Of a stretch of 64,000 nucleotides of DNA, positions 1 to 11,130 are shown one piece after another. Source of the stretch: Cervus elaphus (lineage: Eukaryota; Chordata; Mammalia; Artiodactyla; Cervidae); the NCBI RefSeq assembly GCF_910594005.1, contig NC_057817.1, positions 29,799,001 through 29,863,000 of the forward strand, in the 5' to 3' direction. The notes under the pieces were generated by a model. The model was not told the DNA's origin, ran no database searches, and saw only the letters and a list, made by a program, of their open reading frames with translations. Every line of letters begins with the position of its first letter. Position 1 is the stretch's first letter. A program made the translations under genes and the position numbers.

Positions 1-89
1 GGACCTCTCAGCTGCAGTCCATTTCCAGGCGTGATCTCATCCTTCTCTTCTGTGCCCTACAGGAAGAGAGGAGTCTGAGAGAGCTCACC

Positions 90-195
90 CCATTTTACAG
101 ATAAGAAAACTGAGTCAGGGTGGTTCTAGGCTTCACCTAGGGGCATGTCAGTATGGCTGAGCCAGATCAGAATCCAGGAAGCCTGGCTCATATTT
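90..195 (+). repeat. MIR SINE remnant
   Basis: The phrase ttttacagataagaaaactg followed by cagaatccagg matches the MIR core, with much decay. Confidence 0.5.
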
Positions 196-789
196 ATGGG
201 CATGGATGAGTGGGGCCTGTGGATGAACAGAGCTACTTCTCCCTGAGCTGAGCTGGCAGCTTAGGAGGTCACCCATGGGCCCTGGCCAGATAGCACCCAC
301 TGAGTCAACTCTAAAGCTGCCTGGGTGTGGAAGGCACTTGATTGGCCAGAGGCTGTTCCCTTTGAAGAAAGAAGCTAGGATGTGAGCTTGGGGGTGTGAG
401 CGCTAGGGGCCGGGCATGGGGGCTGGCAGAGTGTATGCCTATCTCTTCAGGGCCTGCAGTGCAGCCTGAATGCCAACAGGCTCTGTGGTCTTCCAGGCCC
501 TTTTTTCTTGGATCTGAGAGCAGATCACCGAAGTTCCAGTTGTCAGCTCTTCTGTCATCTCCAGGAGCCTCTCTGCCTTGGTTCCTCCTGGGGCACCCAG
601 CATATGCGTCTGGTTACATCCAAGTTGTTGAAAAGATGCTGACTATCCTGTTCGGTCAGGGGATAGGAGAGGAGTTAGTAACTAGCATGGACCAGGGGAG
701 CAGGAAACACTCACCTTCAAATGCCCTTCAGTCCAGCTGCACTGAGTCACTCTGTTTCCATACACACCCAGAGATTTCTGCCTCCTGCT

Positions 790-1095
790 GCCTGGAATGA
801 CTCCCTTCCCTTTTTCTTGTACCTAAACCCTGTCTGTCTATAAAGGCTAAGTTCACTAGATGCCTCCAATTCTGAAAAACTGTTCCAGCTCCAACCTAAT
901 ATTTCTCTCCTGATTTTTTTTAAAGTTCTCCAAAGACTTCTCTTATGGTACCTCCTTCATAGGACAGCTATCTACCTGCATGGCTTACATCCCCTACTAG
1001 TCTGAAAGCTCCAGGAAGTCTGAGAAAAGGGGACCCATCTCTAAATTGTCCCCCCGTACCCAGCATTGTACCTCCTAATCTGCAGAATGAATAGA
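790..1095 (+). repeat. L2 LINE 3'-end remnant
   Basis: An L2-like run: a cctggaatg…cttccc opening, then tctgaaagctccaggaagtc, cccagcattgtacc and a gaatgaat ending. Confidence 0.5.
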
Positions 1096-1574
1096 TGAGT
1101 CCCTTTTTCAGAGGGCATCGCTGAGACCTGGGCAAAGGTTGAGAGCTTGGAAGAGGTCTTATCAGTGTTCGGGGTAAATCTGAAAATGTCCTCTCTCACT
1201 TTGCAGTGTGTTTTGACATATGGGCCTTTCAGAAGCACTTGACAGGGGGAAGGGTCACTGGAGATCTTTAAGGAAACGTGATGAACCCACTATATGTTCT
1301 CACCTATCCCTTCTTTCTGGTCTTGAAAGGAGATCACCAAATTCAGGGCCTTGGTGGCAGGAAGTGGCGGGGAGACAGAAGGATCAGTATAAGCAGGGTC
1401 CCTCCTCAAGGAGCTCTCCTAACAGCATGGAAGTTGCCCCTTCACAGAGGAGTGCTGGAGAACAGGATGCACTGCAGTTTGAGATACTGATCCTGCAGGA
1501 GGCACTTGAAGATGAGAGATCAGTGGGGGCCTCTTCAATCCAGGACAGCTTTTCAGAAGAATGTTGCTCTTCTG

Positions 1575-1623
1575 CTGGTGCTAAGTCGCTTCAGTCGTGT
1601 CTGACTCTGTGTGACCCCATAGA
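1575..1623 (-). repeat. BovA2-type SINE fragment
   Basis: gctaagtcgcttcagtcgtg followed by tctgactctgtgtgacccca is the reversed 3' end of the ruminant BovA2/BovB tail, cut short at the right. Confidence 0.75.
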
Positions 1624-1851
1624 GGGGCCAGCCCAGGTCAGGGCTTCCAGGGCCGCGTTGAGTGCTTTCATCAGCCCCCAAAGCTAGGAGGTTGTGGGAA
1701 GATTTGACGTAAAAGGGACACAATCAGATTTACAGTTTCAGAAAGAAGGTTGCTCTGCTAGAATAAGAGACTGTGGCGGGGAAAATGCAAGATAAGCCTG
1801 GGACATCTTCTGTACCAGAAAGTAAGCAAATGTTAAAAATAATGGTTTTGG

Positions 1852-2034
1852 GGGCTACGAGGTCTCTTTGTTGTGGAGTGCAAGCTTCTCTAGTTGTGGC
1901 CCATGGGCTCAGTAGTCATGGTGTGCAGGCTTAGTTCCCTGCAGCATCTTAGTTCCCTGACCAGGGATCAAACCTGCATCCCCTGCATTGGAAGGCGGAT
2001 TCTTAACCAGTGGATCTCCAGGAAAGGCCCAGTT
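1852..2034 (-). repeat. CHR/Bov-tA tRNA-derived SINE
   Basis: Reversed tRNA-derived SINE containing ccctgaccagggatcaaacc and the usual ggcttagttccctg phrases. Its B-box copy is a SINE relic, not a tRNA gene. Confidence 0.8.
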
Positions 2035-2149
2035 TTTTGTTGTTTTTTTTTTTTTAATGAAAGCATATTGAAAGGACACAGGAACCAACCTGAAAGAATG
2101 GCCAAAGCTGGCATTTAAGCAGTAAAAGTAAGTGGTGATGATAATATTA

Positions 2150-2880
2150 AGATTATAATCCAAAGAATAAAATAATGCATACTGTGAGTCCATACTGATA
2201 CAAAGATGTAATTAAGTAAATAAATGGGAGTGAAGAGACAGCTTTTCCTTACAGAAAACTTCTAATTAATAAATTACAAGGAATGAGAGAAATCAAAAAT
2301 TATCTTTAGAGCACAATAGTAATTGCTGCAGGCGAGTTCCACTGATGAATCCTAAAATTAGTGGGTGAAAGTTTAAGCAGAAATAGGATTTTGCATGGTC
2401 GCAAAGTGTTGCCCCCCCTCAATGTTTATTAATTACAAAAGAAAAATAGTCTTGTTATGATGCAAAGCCCACTGATAGATGCCACCTAACCAAGTGATCG
2501 AAGTTTAACATCATTAGTAATAAGACCTCTCAGCATCATATATACATACCCCCTGATAGCATGTGCTGAGAAGGGCACATCACCTCTGTAATATTCTTTC
2601 CTAGAATCCATAACCCCAATCTCATTGGAGAAAACATCAAACCAACTCATATTAAGGAATATTCTCCAAAATGCAGTTACCTTCCAAAGTTCAAGATAAT
2701 AAAAGACAAAGACTGAGGAACTGTCTTGGATCGTGGGAGACTAAGAAGTCACGGTGATTAACCACAACGTGGGATTCTGGATTGGGTCTTGGGATCGAGT
2801 ACCAGTGGAAAGGACATCAGTGGAAAAACTCATAAGATCCAAATAAAGTCTGTTTTGTTCTGTTTTCAAGTCTTATTTAT
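2150..2880 (+). repeat. Old L1 3' end remnant
   Basis: Phrases such as aaaagacaaagactgaggaa, ggattctggattgggtcttg and ccaaataaagtctg match old mammalian L1 3' untranslated sequence. No reading frame remains. Confidence 0.55.
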
Positions 2881-2887
2881 TTCTTTA

Positions 2888-3104
2888 GGGCTTCCCAAGT
2901 GGTGCTAATGGTAAATAACCTGCCTGCCAGTGTAGAAGGCATAATAGATTGTAGTTCAATCCCTGGATCAAGAAGATCCTTTGGAGGAGGGCATGGCATC
3001 CCACTCTAGTTTCTTGTCTGGAGAATCCCTGTGGACAGAGGAGCTTAATGGACTACAGTCTATAGGGTCGCAGAGAGTCGGACACAACTGAAGAGACTTA
3101 GCAC
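2888..3104 (+). repeat. BovA2 SINE
   Basis: Full-length-like copy from gggcttcccaagtggt to ggacacaactgaagagactt. It abuts a reversed CHR SINE on its right. Confidence 0.9.
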
Positions 3105-3113
3105 ACACATTCG

Positions 3114-3417
3114 TTTTTGGCTATGGTGGGTCTTCATTGCTGCACTCTGGCTTTCTCTAGCTGCTGCGAGCAGGTCTATTCTTCGTTGCTGGCTCGGGCT
3201 TCTTACTGCAGTGGCTTCTCTTGTTGCAGAGCACAGGTTCTAGGGCTTGTGGTCCTCAGTACTTGTGGTTCACAGGCTGTAAAGCACCGGCTCAGTAGTT
3301 GTGGCTCACAGACTTAGTTCTTCCAAGGCGTGTGGGACCTTCCCAGACCTAGGATCGAACCTGTGTCTTCTGCATTGGCAGGCAGATTCCTTACCACTGA
3401 GCCACCAGGGGAACCCC
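3114..3417 (-). repeat. CHR-type SINE (long form)
   Basis: Reversed long CHR SINE running from tatggtgggtcttcattgct to the terminal accaggggaacccc. It contains a B-box-derived aggatcgaacc. Confidence 0.85.
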
Positions 3418-3439
3418 CTTTCCTTTTTTTAAAGTGTAC

Positions 3440-3641
3440 ACATGTGCTCAGTCACCAAGTTGTGTCTGACTCTTTGTGACCCCATGGACTGTAGCCTGCC
3501 AGACTCCTCTGTCCATGGGATTTTCCAGGCAAGAGGACTAGAGTGGGTTGCCATTCCCTCTTCCAGGGGGTCTTCCTGACCCAGGGATCAAACTACATCT
3601 CCTGCAATGGCAGGCAGATTCTTTACCTCGTCATCAGGAAA
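3440..3641 (-). repeat. BovA2 SINE
   Basis: Reversed copy: tgtgtctgactctttgtgac, then ccatgggattttccaggcaa, then agtgggttgccatt. Confidence 0.9.
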
Positions 3642-3775
3642 ATGTTAACAAAGTATACACACACAGTCTCACAAATAAATAACAGAAGAAGAGGTGGAAG
3701 ATGGCTGCAAAGAGAGAAATGTGGTAGATGGGGGAACAGTTGTCCAGGAGGAAGTGGTTATTATAAAGACAGTGA

Positions 3776-4362
3776 AAAGACAACCACAGAAGAGGAGAAA
3801 ATATTTGCAAATCATATATATGGTAAGGGGCCTGTGTTCAGAATATATAAAGAATTCTGACAACTTGATGGTAAAAAGACACATATCACAATTAAAACAA
3901 TAGGCAAAGGGTCTGAATAGGCTTGTCTCCATGGAGGACATGCAAGTGGCCGATAAGCCCTTGAAAAGATGCTCAACATCATCAATCAAGGAAACAGAAA
4001 TCAAAACCATAATGAGATATCACTTCACATTTACTAAGGTGACTTAGAATTAGGAAATCAGACAATAACAAGTGGTGAGGACGTGGAGAAATTGCATCCC
4101 TCACACTGTTGATGGGACTCTAAAATGATGCATCCACTTTGGGAAACAGGCTGGCAGTTCTTCAAAAATTTAAACTTAAAGTTATCATATGACCCAGCAG
4201 TCCCACTCCTAGGTGTATACCCGTGAAAGCTTTCATCCATGTGAAACTATTACAGCAGTGCTTAGAGCAGCATTGTGCATAATAGCCAAACAGTGGAAAC
4301 AGCCCAAATGTCCATTAGTGGCTGAATAGATAAATTGTGGCGTAGTTGTACCATGGAATATT
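3776..4362 (+). repeat. L1 LINE 3' region, left part
   Basis: L1 ORF2-end/3' UTR phrases are present (agatgctcaacatcatcaat, atcaaaaccataatgagat, atgacccagcagtcccactc). The element is split by a BovB insertion and resumes at 5255. The target duplication accatggaatatt flanks the break. Confidence 0.85.
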
Positions 4363-5241
4363 CAGTTCAGTTCAGTCACTCAGTCGTGTCCAACTCTTTG
4401 TGACCCCATGAATCACAGTTGTCACCCTGCTTATTTAACTTATATGCAGAGTACATCATGAGAAACGCTGGGCTGTAAGAAGCACAAGCTGGAATCAAGA
4501 TTGCCAGAAGAAATATCAATAACCTCAGATATGCAGATGATACCACCCTTATAGCAGAAAGTGAAGAGGAACTAAGCCTCTTGATGAAAGTGAAAGAGGA
4601 GAGTGAAAAAGTTGGCTTAAAGCTTAACATTCAGAAAACTAAGATCATGGCATCTGGTCCCATCACCTCATGGGAAATAGATGGGGAGACAGTAGAAACA
4701 GTATCAGACTTTATTTTTTTGGGCTCCAAAATCACTGCAGATGGTGACTGAAGACATGAAATTAAAAGACGCTTACTTCTTAGAAGAAAAGTTATGACCA
4801 ACCTGGATAGCATATTAAAAAGCAGAGACATTACTTTGCCAACAAAGGTCCATCTGGTCAAGGCTATGGTTTTTCCAGTGGTCATGTATGGATGTGAGAG
4901 TTGGACTGTGAAGAAAGCTGAGCACTGAAAAATTGATGCTTTTGAACTGTGGTGTTGGAGAAGACTCTTGAGAGTCCCTTGGATTGCAAGGAGATCCAAC
5001 CAGTCCATCCTAAAGGAGATCAGTCCCGGGTGTTCATTGGAACGACTGATGCTGAAGCTGAAACTCCAGTACTTTGGCCACCTCATGTGAAGAGTTGACT
5101 CATTAGAAAAGACCCTGATGCTGGGAGGGGTTGGGGGCAGGAGGAGAAGGGGACGACAGAGGATGAGATGGCTGGATGGCATCACTGACTCGATGGACAT
5201 GAATTTGAGTAAACTCCGGGAGTTGGTGATGGACAGGGAGG
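4363..5241 (-). mobile_element. BovB LINE insertion with 5' inversion inside an L1
   Basis: 4363-4417 is the reversed BovB 3' tail (cagttcagttcag…). From about 4418 the sequence switches to sense-strand BovB reverse-transcriptase C-terminal sequence, running to 5241. The two parts meet in opposite orientation. The insert is bounded by a 13-bp direct duplication (4350-4362 and 5242-5254). Many stops interrupt the frame. A 236-aa minus-strand ORF here is antisense noise. Confidence 0.88.
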
Positions 5242-5254
5242 ACCATGGAATATT

Positions 5255-5602
5255 ATTTGGCCATAAAGAGGGATGTAATACTGATAAATGCTTCAACAGG
5301 GATGAACCTTGAAAACATGCAGAGTGCAAGAGGCCAGTCATAGAAGTCTACCTGTTACATGATTCCATTCATATGAAATGTCCAGAATGGGGAAGCTATC
5401 GAGACAGAAAATAGATTAATGGTTTCATAGGTTTGGGCATTAGGGGATGGTAACTAAGGGGTAATGAAAATGTTCTCAAATTGACTATGGTCATGATCTA
5501 TATGTATCTGTGAATATGGTACAAACCCCTTAATTGTACACTTTAAATGAATATAGAGTTATGTGTGAGTTAAACTATGTCTCTAAGCTTTAAAAAAAAA
5601 AA
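5255..5602 (+). repeat. L1 LINE 3' end, right part
   Basis: Continues the L1 after the BovB insert: atttggccataaagagggat, ttacatgattccattcatat, ccttaattgtacactttaaa, ending in an A-rich tail at 5591-5602. Confidence 0.85.
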
Positions 5603-6320
5603 AGTCCAGCAGGAAGTAACCACCAGAGGCACCTGAGAAAGCAGTGGAGACTGAAAAATACTGTAGGATTTAGCCTTGTGGCAGTTACTGCTGAAGTTGG
5701 ACCGGGTTGAGGAAAGAATGAGAAGGAAGGATGGCTTTTTTGTTTTTTTTTAAGAAGTTTGGCTGTGAAAGGCAAAAGAGGGCAGTGTCTGGAGAAATGT
5801 CAAGGGGAAATCACTTTTAAGATGAAAGTACCTGAGAAGTTGTAAAGGTAGATGAGAAAGATCCCTTCCGGAAGTAGACCCTGAAGTTGGGAAGGGTCTG
5901 GGACAGGAAGGCCTGACCTTGCCCGGGGAAAGAGCAGCCCCTCTGCTGTAACAGGAGGAGAGGAGGGACAGAGGATGGGAGGGTGGTGGCAGGAGGTTTG
6001 AGGGGTTTCCCCTCTGATAGACAATCCTCTGGGGAAATGAGAAGATGGTCTACCAGAAGTACGAGGTGATTGGCGAAGGGATGAAGTAGCTCTTGTAGAG
6101 AATGAGAGAGCAACTCTAAGTATCAGTAAGAGGACCAGGAGGACTGCCCATCTGGCTTAGATGGCCTCCCTTTAGTGAAGAGAGAGTGAGAAATAATGTT
6201 AGCCAAAGCCTTGGGACAGGAGTATCAAGGCCTGTCCTTCCTTACTCATAGCCTCTGGACTGGAAAGAAACATTGACCTTGAATGCTAAAGTCAAGAGAC
6301 CCAGAGATCTTCTAATTTCG

Positions 6321-6460
6321 CTGTCCAGAATAGTCGTCACCAGCTGCATATGGCTATTGAAATTTAAAATTCAGTTCCTCCATTGGACTAGCCACATTTC
6401 AAATGCTTAGTAGCCATATGTGGCCGGTGGCAACCATGTTTATTAAACAGTACAGAATTA
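6321..6460 (-). repeat. MER5-type hAT DNA transposon remnant
   Basis: gactagccacatttcaaatg followed by agccatatgtggccggtggc is diagnostic MER5A/B sequence. The left edge gctgtccagaatag resembles the terminal repeat. Orientation is uncertain. Confidence 0.7.
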
Positions 6461-6504
6461 ACATTTTCATCATCACGAAAAGTTCTCCTGGATAACACTG
6501 TTCT

Positions 6505-7004
6505 AAGAAAAGTGATTCTTTTCAAACTATTGAGTCTAAGGGCCCCTCTGCACTCTTAAAAATTGAAGACCCCCCCCCACCAGAGAGCTTTGGTTCACAT
6601 GGATTGTACCTACTGACATTCACTGTCATATAAATTAGAACTGAGAGTGTTGAATATTTAATTCATTTTAAGGTAACAATAACCCATATTAACATTTTAT
6701 GAAAAATAATTATCTATTTTCTAAAACAAAAAATAGTGAAAAGAATGACATTGTTCTTCATTTTTGCAAATCTGTCATGTCTGACTTAATTGGAGGCGGC
6801 TGGATTCTCATATCTGCTTCTGTATTCAATCTGTCATGTTATCACTTATCTTTTAGTGTCTGGAAAATGTCACAGCCTACTCATGAGACAAAGAGAGTTA
6901 AAAAGGCAAATCATGTCTTAGTGATATTGTGAAAATAGTTTTGACCCTGTGGATTCCTTGAAAGGGCCTCAAGATCCCTGGACCTCACTTTGAGAACCAC
7001 TGTT
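6505..7004. repeat. Possible ancient DNA-transposon remnant
   Basis: The right edge ctttgagaaccactg resembles hAT-family termini and the left edge cactgttctaagaaaagtga could be its partner. The interior is AT-rich and unrecognised. The family is not assigned. Confidence 0.35.
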
Positions 7005-7029
7005 CTAGAACAACCTCCACTTGGCATAA

Positions 7030-7140
7030 AAGAACTAATCCTTGAGAAATGGAGCAATCTGCCTAAAGTCACACAGCAAATAAATTGCACTGTTGGGACT
7101 ATAAGCCAAACCTTCTGGCCTGAGGCTTTTCCAGTTCCCT
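7030..7140 (+). repeat. MIR SINE remnant
   Basis: Contains the MIR core phrase ctgcctaaagtcacacagca. Confidence 0.6.
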
Positions 7141-7149
7141 TGGCCAGGC

Positions 7150-9450
7150 CAGGATGGGCCTGCTGGACTTTTGGGAGTGGGGCTAGGCGTCTTGGCTGCA
7201 GATCCCCTGGCATGTGTCCCTATAAATAAACCCACTGAGTCTGTCAGAGCCCCTTCTCTCCCCACCCCCAGCAGCTGCTTTTATTGTTGGGTGATGCTGT
7301 GACAGGGAGCAGAAAGGATCTGGGGAGGAGAGACAAAGGGTATCAACATCTATAAGCCTTTTGGGCTCATAGCACCCCTGCCCTTCCTCCTGCCCCGACT
7401 GACCTACTGTCAGTTTGAAAGAACCTCCACCATGGTCTGGAGGTTCTTGGAGTGCCTGTGAGGAGGAAGTTGGAGGAGGGGTGCAATGGGCCCCTTCCCC
7501 ATGGACCCTTGCCCCTCAGACGGGCTATTGTGTCCTGGGGCCAGTTAGGAGGAGGGAAGGAAATTCTTGTCTGCCTCTGGCCCTGAGTGAGGGGGTGGGG
7601 GAGACCAGTGGGAGTCCTTGGGGCTGAGAGATGCTTTAGGCCAGAGGAAGGAGCCACTCTCAGACTAAGGATGCCCCGGGGCCTCAGTCCTCATTTTTTG
7701 TGTTTTTTTTTTTTCCCCTACCCTCAGCCCAGGGCAGATCTTGTCTAGAAAGGAGTGTTGCTGTGGATGAAGAAGTTGCTGTTTACAAGTAGACTCCTGG
7801 GTGTGACGGGGATTCCAGAAAGCAGCTGGGGGATGGGGGGAGCAGAGGGGGAAATGCTTGTATTACACGGATGATTCTGTTATTAAAGCCAACTCCATCT
7901 CTGCCTTCCCACAGCTGCCCGCCCCTCCCCCACCTCCTGGCCCCTGGCTTTTTCCCTAGAGGACTCTAGAGGGGAACAGCTGGTCAGTGAGGGGCTCATC
8001 AGGGCCCGGAGGCCTTGGCTAAGGGCCAGGGTGAGGGAGCCTAGAGGACCGGCTTGCTGCCATCTCTCTGACCCCTTCTTCCCAAGCCTGGACTCTGAGA
8101 TTACAGAGGGGTCTTCTTGCCTGTGTCCTGGCTGGAGAGGGGTTGGGAGCTGCAGGCTCCCCCTCCTTGATCTGGCTGCATGAAAGGCCAGGACAGTCTT
8201 TTTAGGGGGTTGCCCAACTTGTCTGACCAGGCTGAAGAGATGAGGGACCACCCAGGTTCCCTCAGTCATTGGGCTGCACCTGCCCCTTCCCTGGGTTACC
8301 CAGAGAACCCCTGAGCAGCTGTTCCCCCTTCGCTGTCTCCTCTGAAGGAGGGCCAGAGAGGCCCTGCTCTTCCTCTCCCTCCCTCCCCTCGGCACTGAGG
8401 TCACCTCCCTCTGAATCAGGCCTTTGTGGAGGGCGGGGTTGCCCGTTGGCAGTTCTGGCGGGAGAGCCTCCCCATTCAAGTTCAAGCTCCCACCCGCTGC
8501 AGCTCCATCCCTACCCAGCTGGGCCAGCGTCCTGTGTTCCAGATCCACAGCGGACACCCGGGATATGTTGTGGGGCCCCCAGAGGAATGCTTGAAAGCAG
8601 GGCCATCCCGAAAAACCCAGGCCAGGGGTTTTCCTGGGCTCCAGGTGGGGCTGAGCACAGAAGCTGTGAGTAGCAGTTGTGGGCCTGAGGGTGGACAAGG
8701 GTGCTTGGCCTGGGGGAGGGGACCCCATTGACCCTGCAGGGACAGCCACTGGGGAACTGACCTGGATTGTCTGTTTTTGTTTTTTTTTTCCTCAAGAGAT
8801 TTGGGTAGAAACCTCAGACTCTGAAGGGCCAAATTCCTAATTAGGCTCAGTTTGGGAGCTAGAGGTGGTATTGTTGCTCTGGATCGTAATTTTCCCCAGA
8901 GGAGGCGAAAGATGCAAGAAGTTTTCAGTCTAGAGACCTTGAGCCCAGACTCAGAGCACGCACCTCCCCAGCGCCAAGTTTAAATGCAGGCCTCTTCCGA
9001 GTGACTCAACAATCTGGGCTGACAGCTTCCTGCCCTCATCTTGTGGCCATGCAGACGCACAGAAGGCCCAGCGTCCGGAGTTGGCCAGACCATTTGGGCT
9101 GAGGGCAGAGAACTTCTCCCCAAAGTGGGGCTGAGTCACAGGCCGCCTTCAGCCGACGTGTCTGGAGCCTCTCCCAGGCCCTGCTCGGACCCGGACACTG
9201 ACGCCCTTGACAAGCTGTTGTGCTCCGGTGGCTTGTCCCTTGGAGGGTCTCCCCCAGGTCACAGTGGGACTCAGGCCTCCCTGCCTTGGGATTCCCGGGG
9301 GCTCAGATCCAAGGGTGGTGGTGATTGGCTTGGTGGGTCCCCACCCTCCTCAACACATACACAGGCCTCATGCCTGACCTGGATGCTTTTTCATTCATTT
9401 GTTTATTTATTTTAGCAAAAGATACCCTCCTAAACCACCTTCACCCTTAG
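7150..9450. other. Unique GC-rich noncoding DNA, probably NCKAP5L intron 1 or 5' flank
   Basis: No interspersed repeat was recognised over about 2.3 kb. Both strands carry long open frames, the longest at 7883-8749 on minus (288 codons), but none resembles a known protein and the opposing strand is equally open, as expected of GC-rich DNA. A MEF2-type site (ctataaataa, 7220-7229) is present. Assignment to the NCKAP5L 5' region is inferred from position. Confidence 0.5.
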
Positions 9451-10309
9451 TTTGGTTTCTGTGGTTGTATGAAGAAAACAAAGGCTGAAGGTTTCTACCA
9501 CTTTATATTTCCCTTTTGTGGCCTCCGGACACAGCCCTGTTCATCCCACTCCCCTCCTTCATCCTCCTGTTTTTTTCTCACCCTCCCAAGCACTCCCTTC
9601 CCTGCCCCTGCCCCTCTATTTCTGGAGGTGTCCACTGGGGACGTAAGTGATGAGGAGGTCAAGGGGACGCTGGTGACCTGTGGGGACAGGCCTCTCCTGG
9701 AGCAGGGGGAGCCCCTGCCTGGCAAGAGGATGGTGGCCAAGGGATGAGTGACGCAGGGTGGGCTGGAACTGGTCCTCCAAGGCCTGTTTTGGTTTTAACC
9801 CCTGTTTGTGTATGTGGGAAGGAGGCTTTTTCCTGAATTTTTTTCATTTCTTTTGAGGTCTGTCCATTTCTAAATATAGCAAGCGTGATAATGTTATGAG
9901 CAAACAAAGTTATAACTCAATACATTTTTATGATGTTAAAATAACAAAGGACTTTAGATTGTGGTGGAGTGTCAAAAATAAGCATTGCACAGTTTTTCCT
10001 TTTTCTCTCGTTTTCAGAAGCCCCCTTCCCATTGTTGTGCACATGCTTGTTTTTTCTCCCTCCCCACTCCACCCCCACCCAGAAAGAAGCCTTCTCCCCT
10101 TCTCTCCCTTTCTCTTTCTAGAGTATCAGGTAGAAGAGAGTGAGGGCTGGAAGGCTGCCAGGAAAGGGGTCAGAGAGGAGGAAGCCCCTACAGGAAGAAC
10201 AGAGGGGCAACACTTCAGATCTTCAGGAGCCCCTCCTTTAAAGACCCCCAGGGAGAGGGACCTGGGACTTAAGGTCTGCTTACAAGTGAACTGCTAGAGT
10301 GAAAAGCCT
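9451..10309. other. Noncoding stretch, nothing specific seen
   Basis: Pyrimidine-rich patches and an AT-rich stretch around 9840-9960. No exon, RNA gene or recognisable repeat was identified. Confidence 0.4.
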
Positions 10310-10480
10310 TCATTTATGGGAGTCCATGCAAGACTCTCTACATACATTATCTCACTTCCTGCTCCAACAGCCCTTTGAACTAGGTATTCTTATCCCCATG
10401 TGAGGGGTGAGGAAACTGATTTTGCTGAGTCAGCTTCTAACCCAGGTCTGTCTGACTGCAAAGCTCTGGGAACACTGAGA
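10310..10480 (+). repeat. MIR SINE
   Basis: tacattatctcacttcctgc, then tatccccatgtgaggggtga, then ggaaactgattt match MIR in order. Confidence 0.7.
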
Positions 10481-10729
10481 TAAAGTGCATGGAGCACAGA
10501 GGATGTGGATGTACAGAGAGGCTGTGTAGGAGGGGGCCCAGGCCTGCCCACTGTGCTCTGTGAACCAGCCAGATGGTGTGGGCAGCATCCTTTGTCTCTG
10601 GAGCTTGCTTCAGAGCAGGCTGGCACCTCCCCCCATCACCCTCCTTACAGGGTCGAAAGGAGAATCAGATGTGATCCATGACCCAGGAGAACATGCCAGC
10701 ATGCAGGATGCACTCCGAGGATGCAGGTG

Positions 10730-10830
10730 TAGCTTCCTTTGCCTCGGTTTCCTCATCTCAAATATGTGTCGATAATAGCACTTGACCCCCTTTGTGGTCG
10801 TGAGGATGAAAGAAGATGACGTATGCTGGG
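10730..10830 (-). repeat. MIR SINE remnant
   Basis: Reversed MIR phrase tcggtttcctcatctcaaat followed by gtgaggatgaaaga. Confidence 0.6.
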
Positions 10831-10874
10831 GAAGGGCTGGGTTGCTGTTCGTTCCCCTCTGGCTGAGAGCTGGG

Positions 10875-11130
10875 GCCATTTGCGCTGCCTCTTTCCTCTG
10901 CCTGGAATGCTTTTCCCATTCCAGGATTTCATCTACCCGTTCATGCAGTTAGGTCTCTGCCTCGCTGTCACCTTCAGCGCCTTCTCAGGACCTGATGTTG
11001 GTTCATTGGCTTATCTCTGGTACCACTGCCGGTCCCAGTAGAATGGAAGCTTCATACGGGCAGGATTTTCTCTGGCTTGTTTATTCCTCTGGTCCAGGAT
11101 GCCAGGCAGCAGCAAGCCAATAAATGCACG
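10875..11130 (+). repeat. L2 LINE 3' end
   Basis: cctggaatgcttttccc, then gtagaatggaagcttcatac, gggcaggattttctctg and ccaataaatgcacggctga follow the L2 3' consensus order. Confidence 0.7.

Noticed and set aside
1949..1995. tRNA-like B-box sequences in many places (for example near 16790, 27705 and 34545)
   Set aside because: They belong to tRNA-derived CHR/Bov-tA SINEs; no cloverleaf with intact arms is present.
4631..5341. 236-codon minus-strand open frame
   Set aside because: Lies antisense to BovB reverse-transcriptase sequence and runs into L1; a chance frame in repeat DNA.
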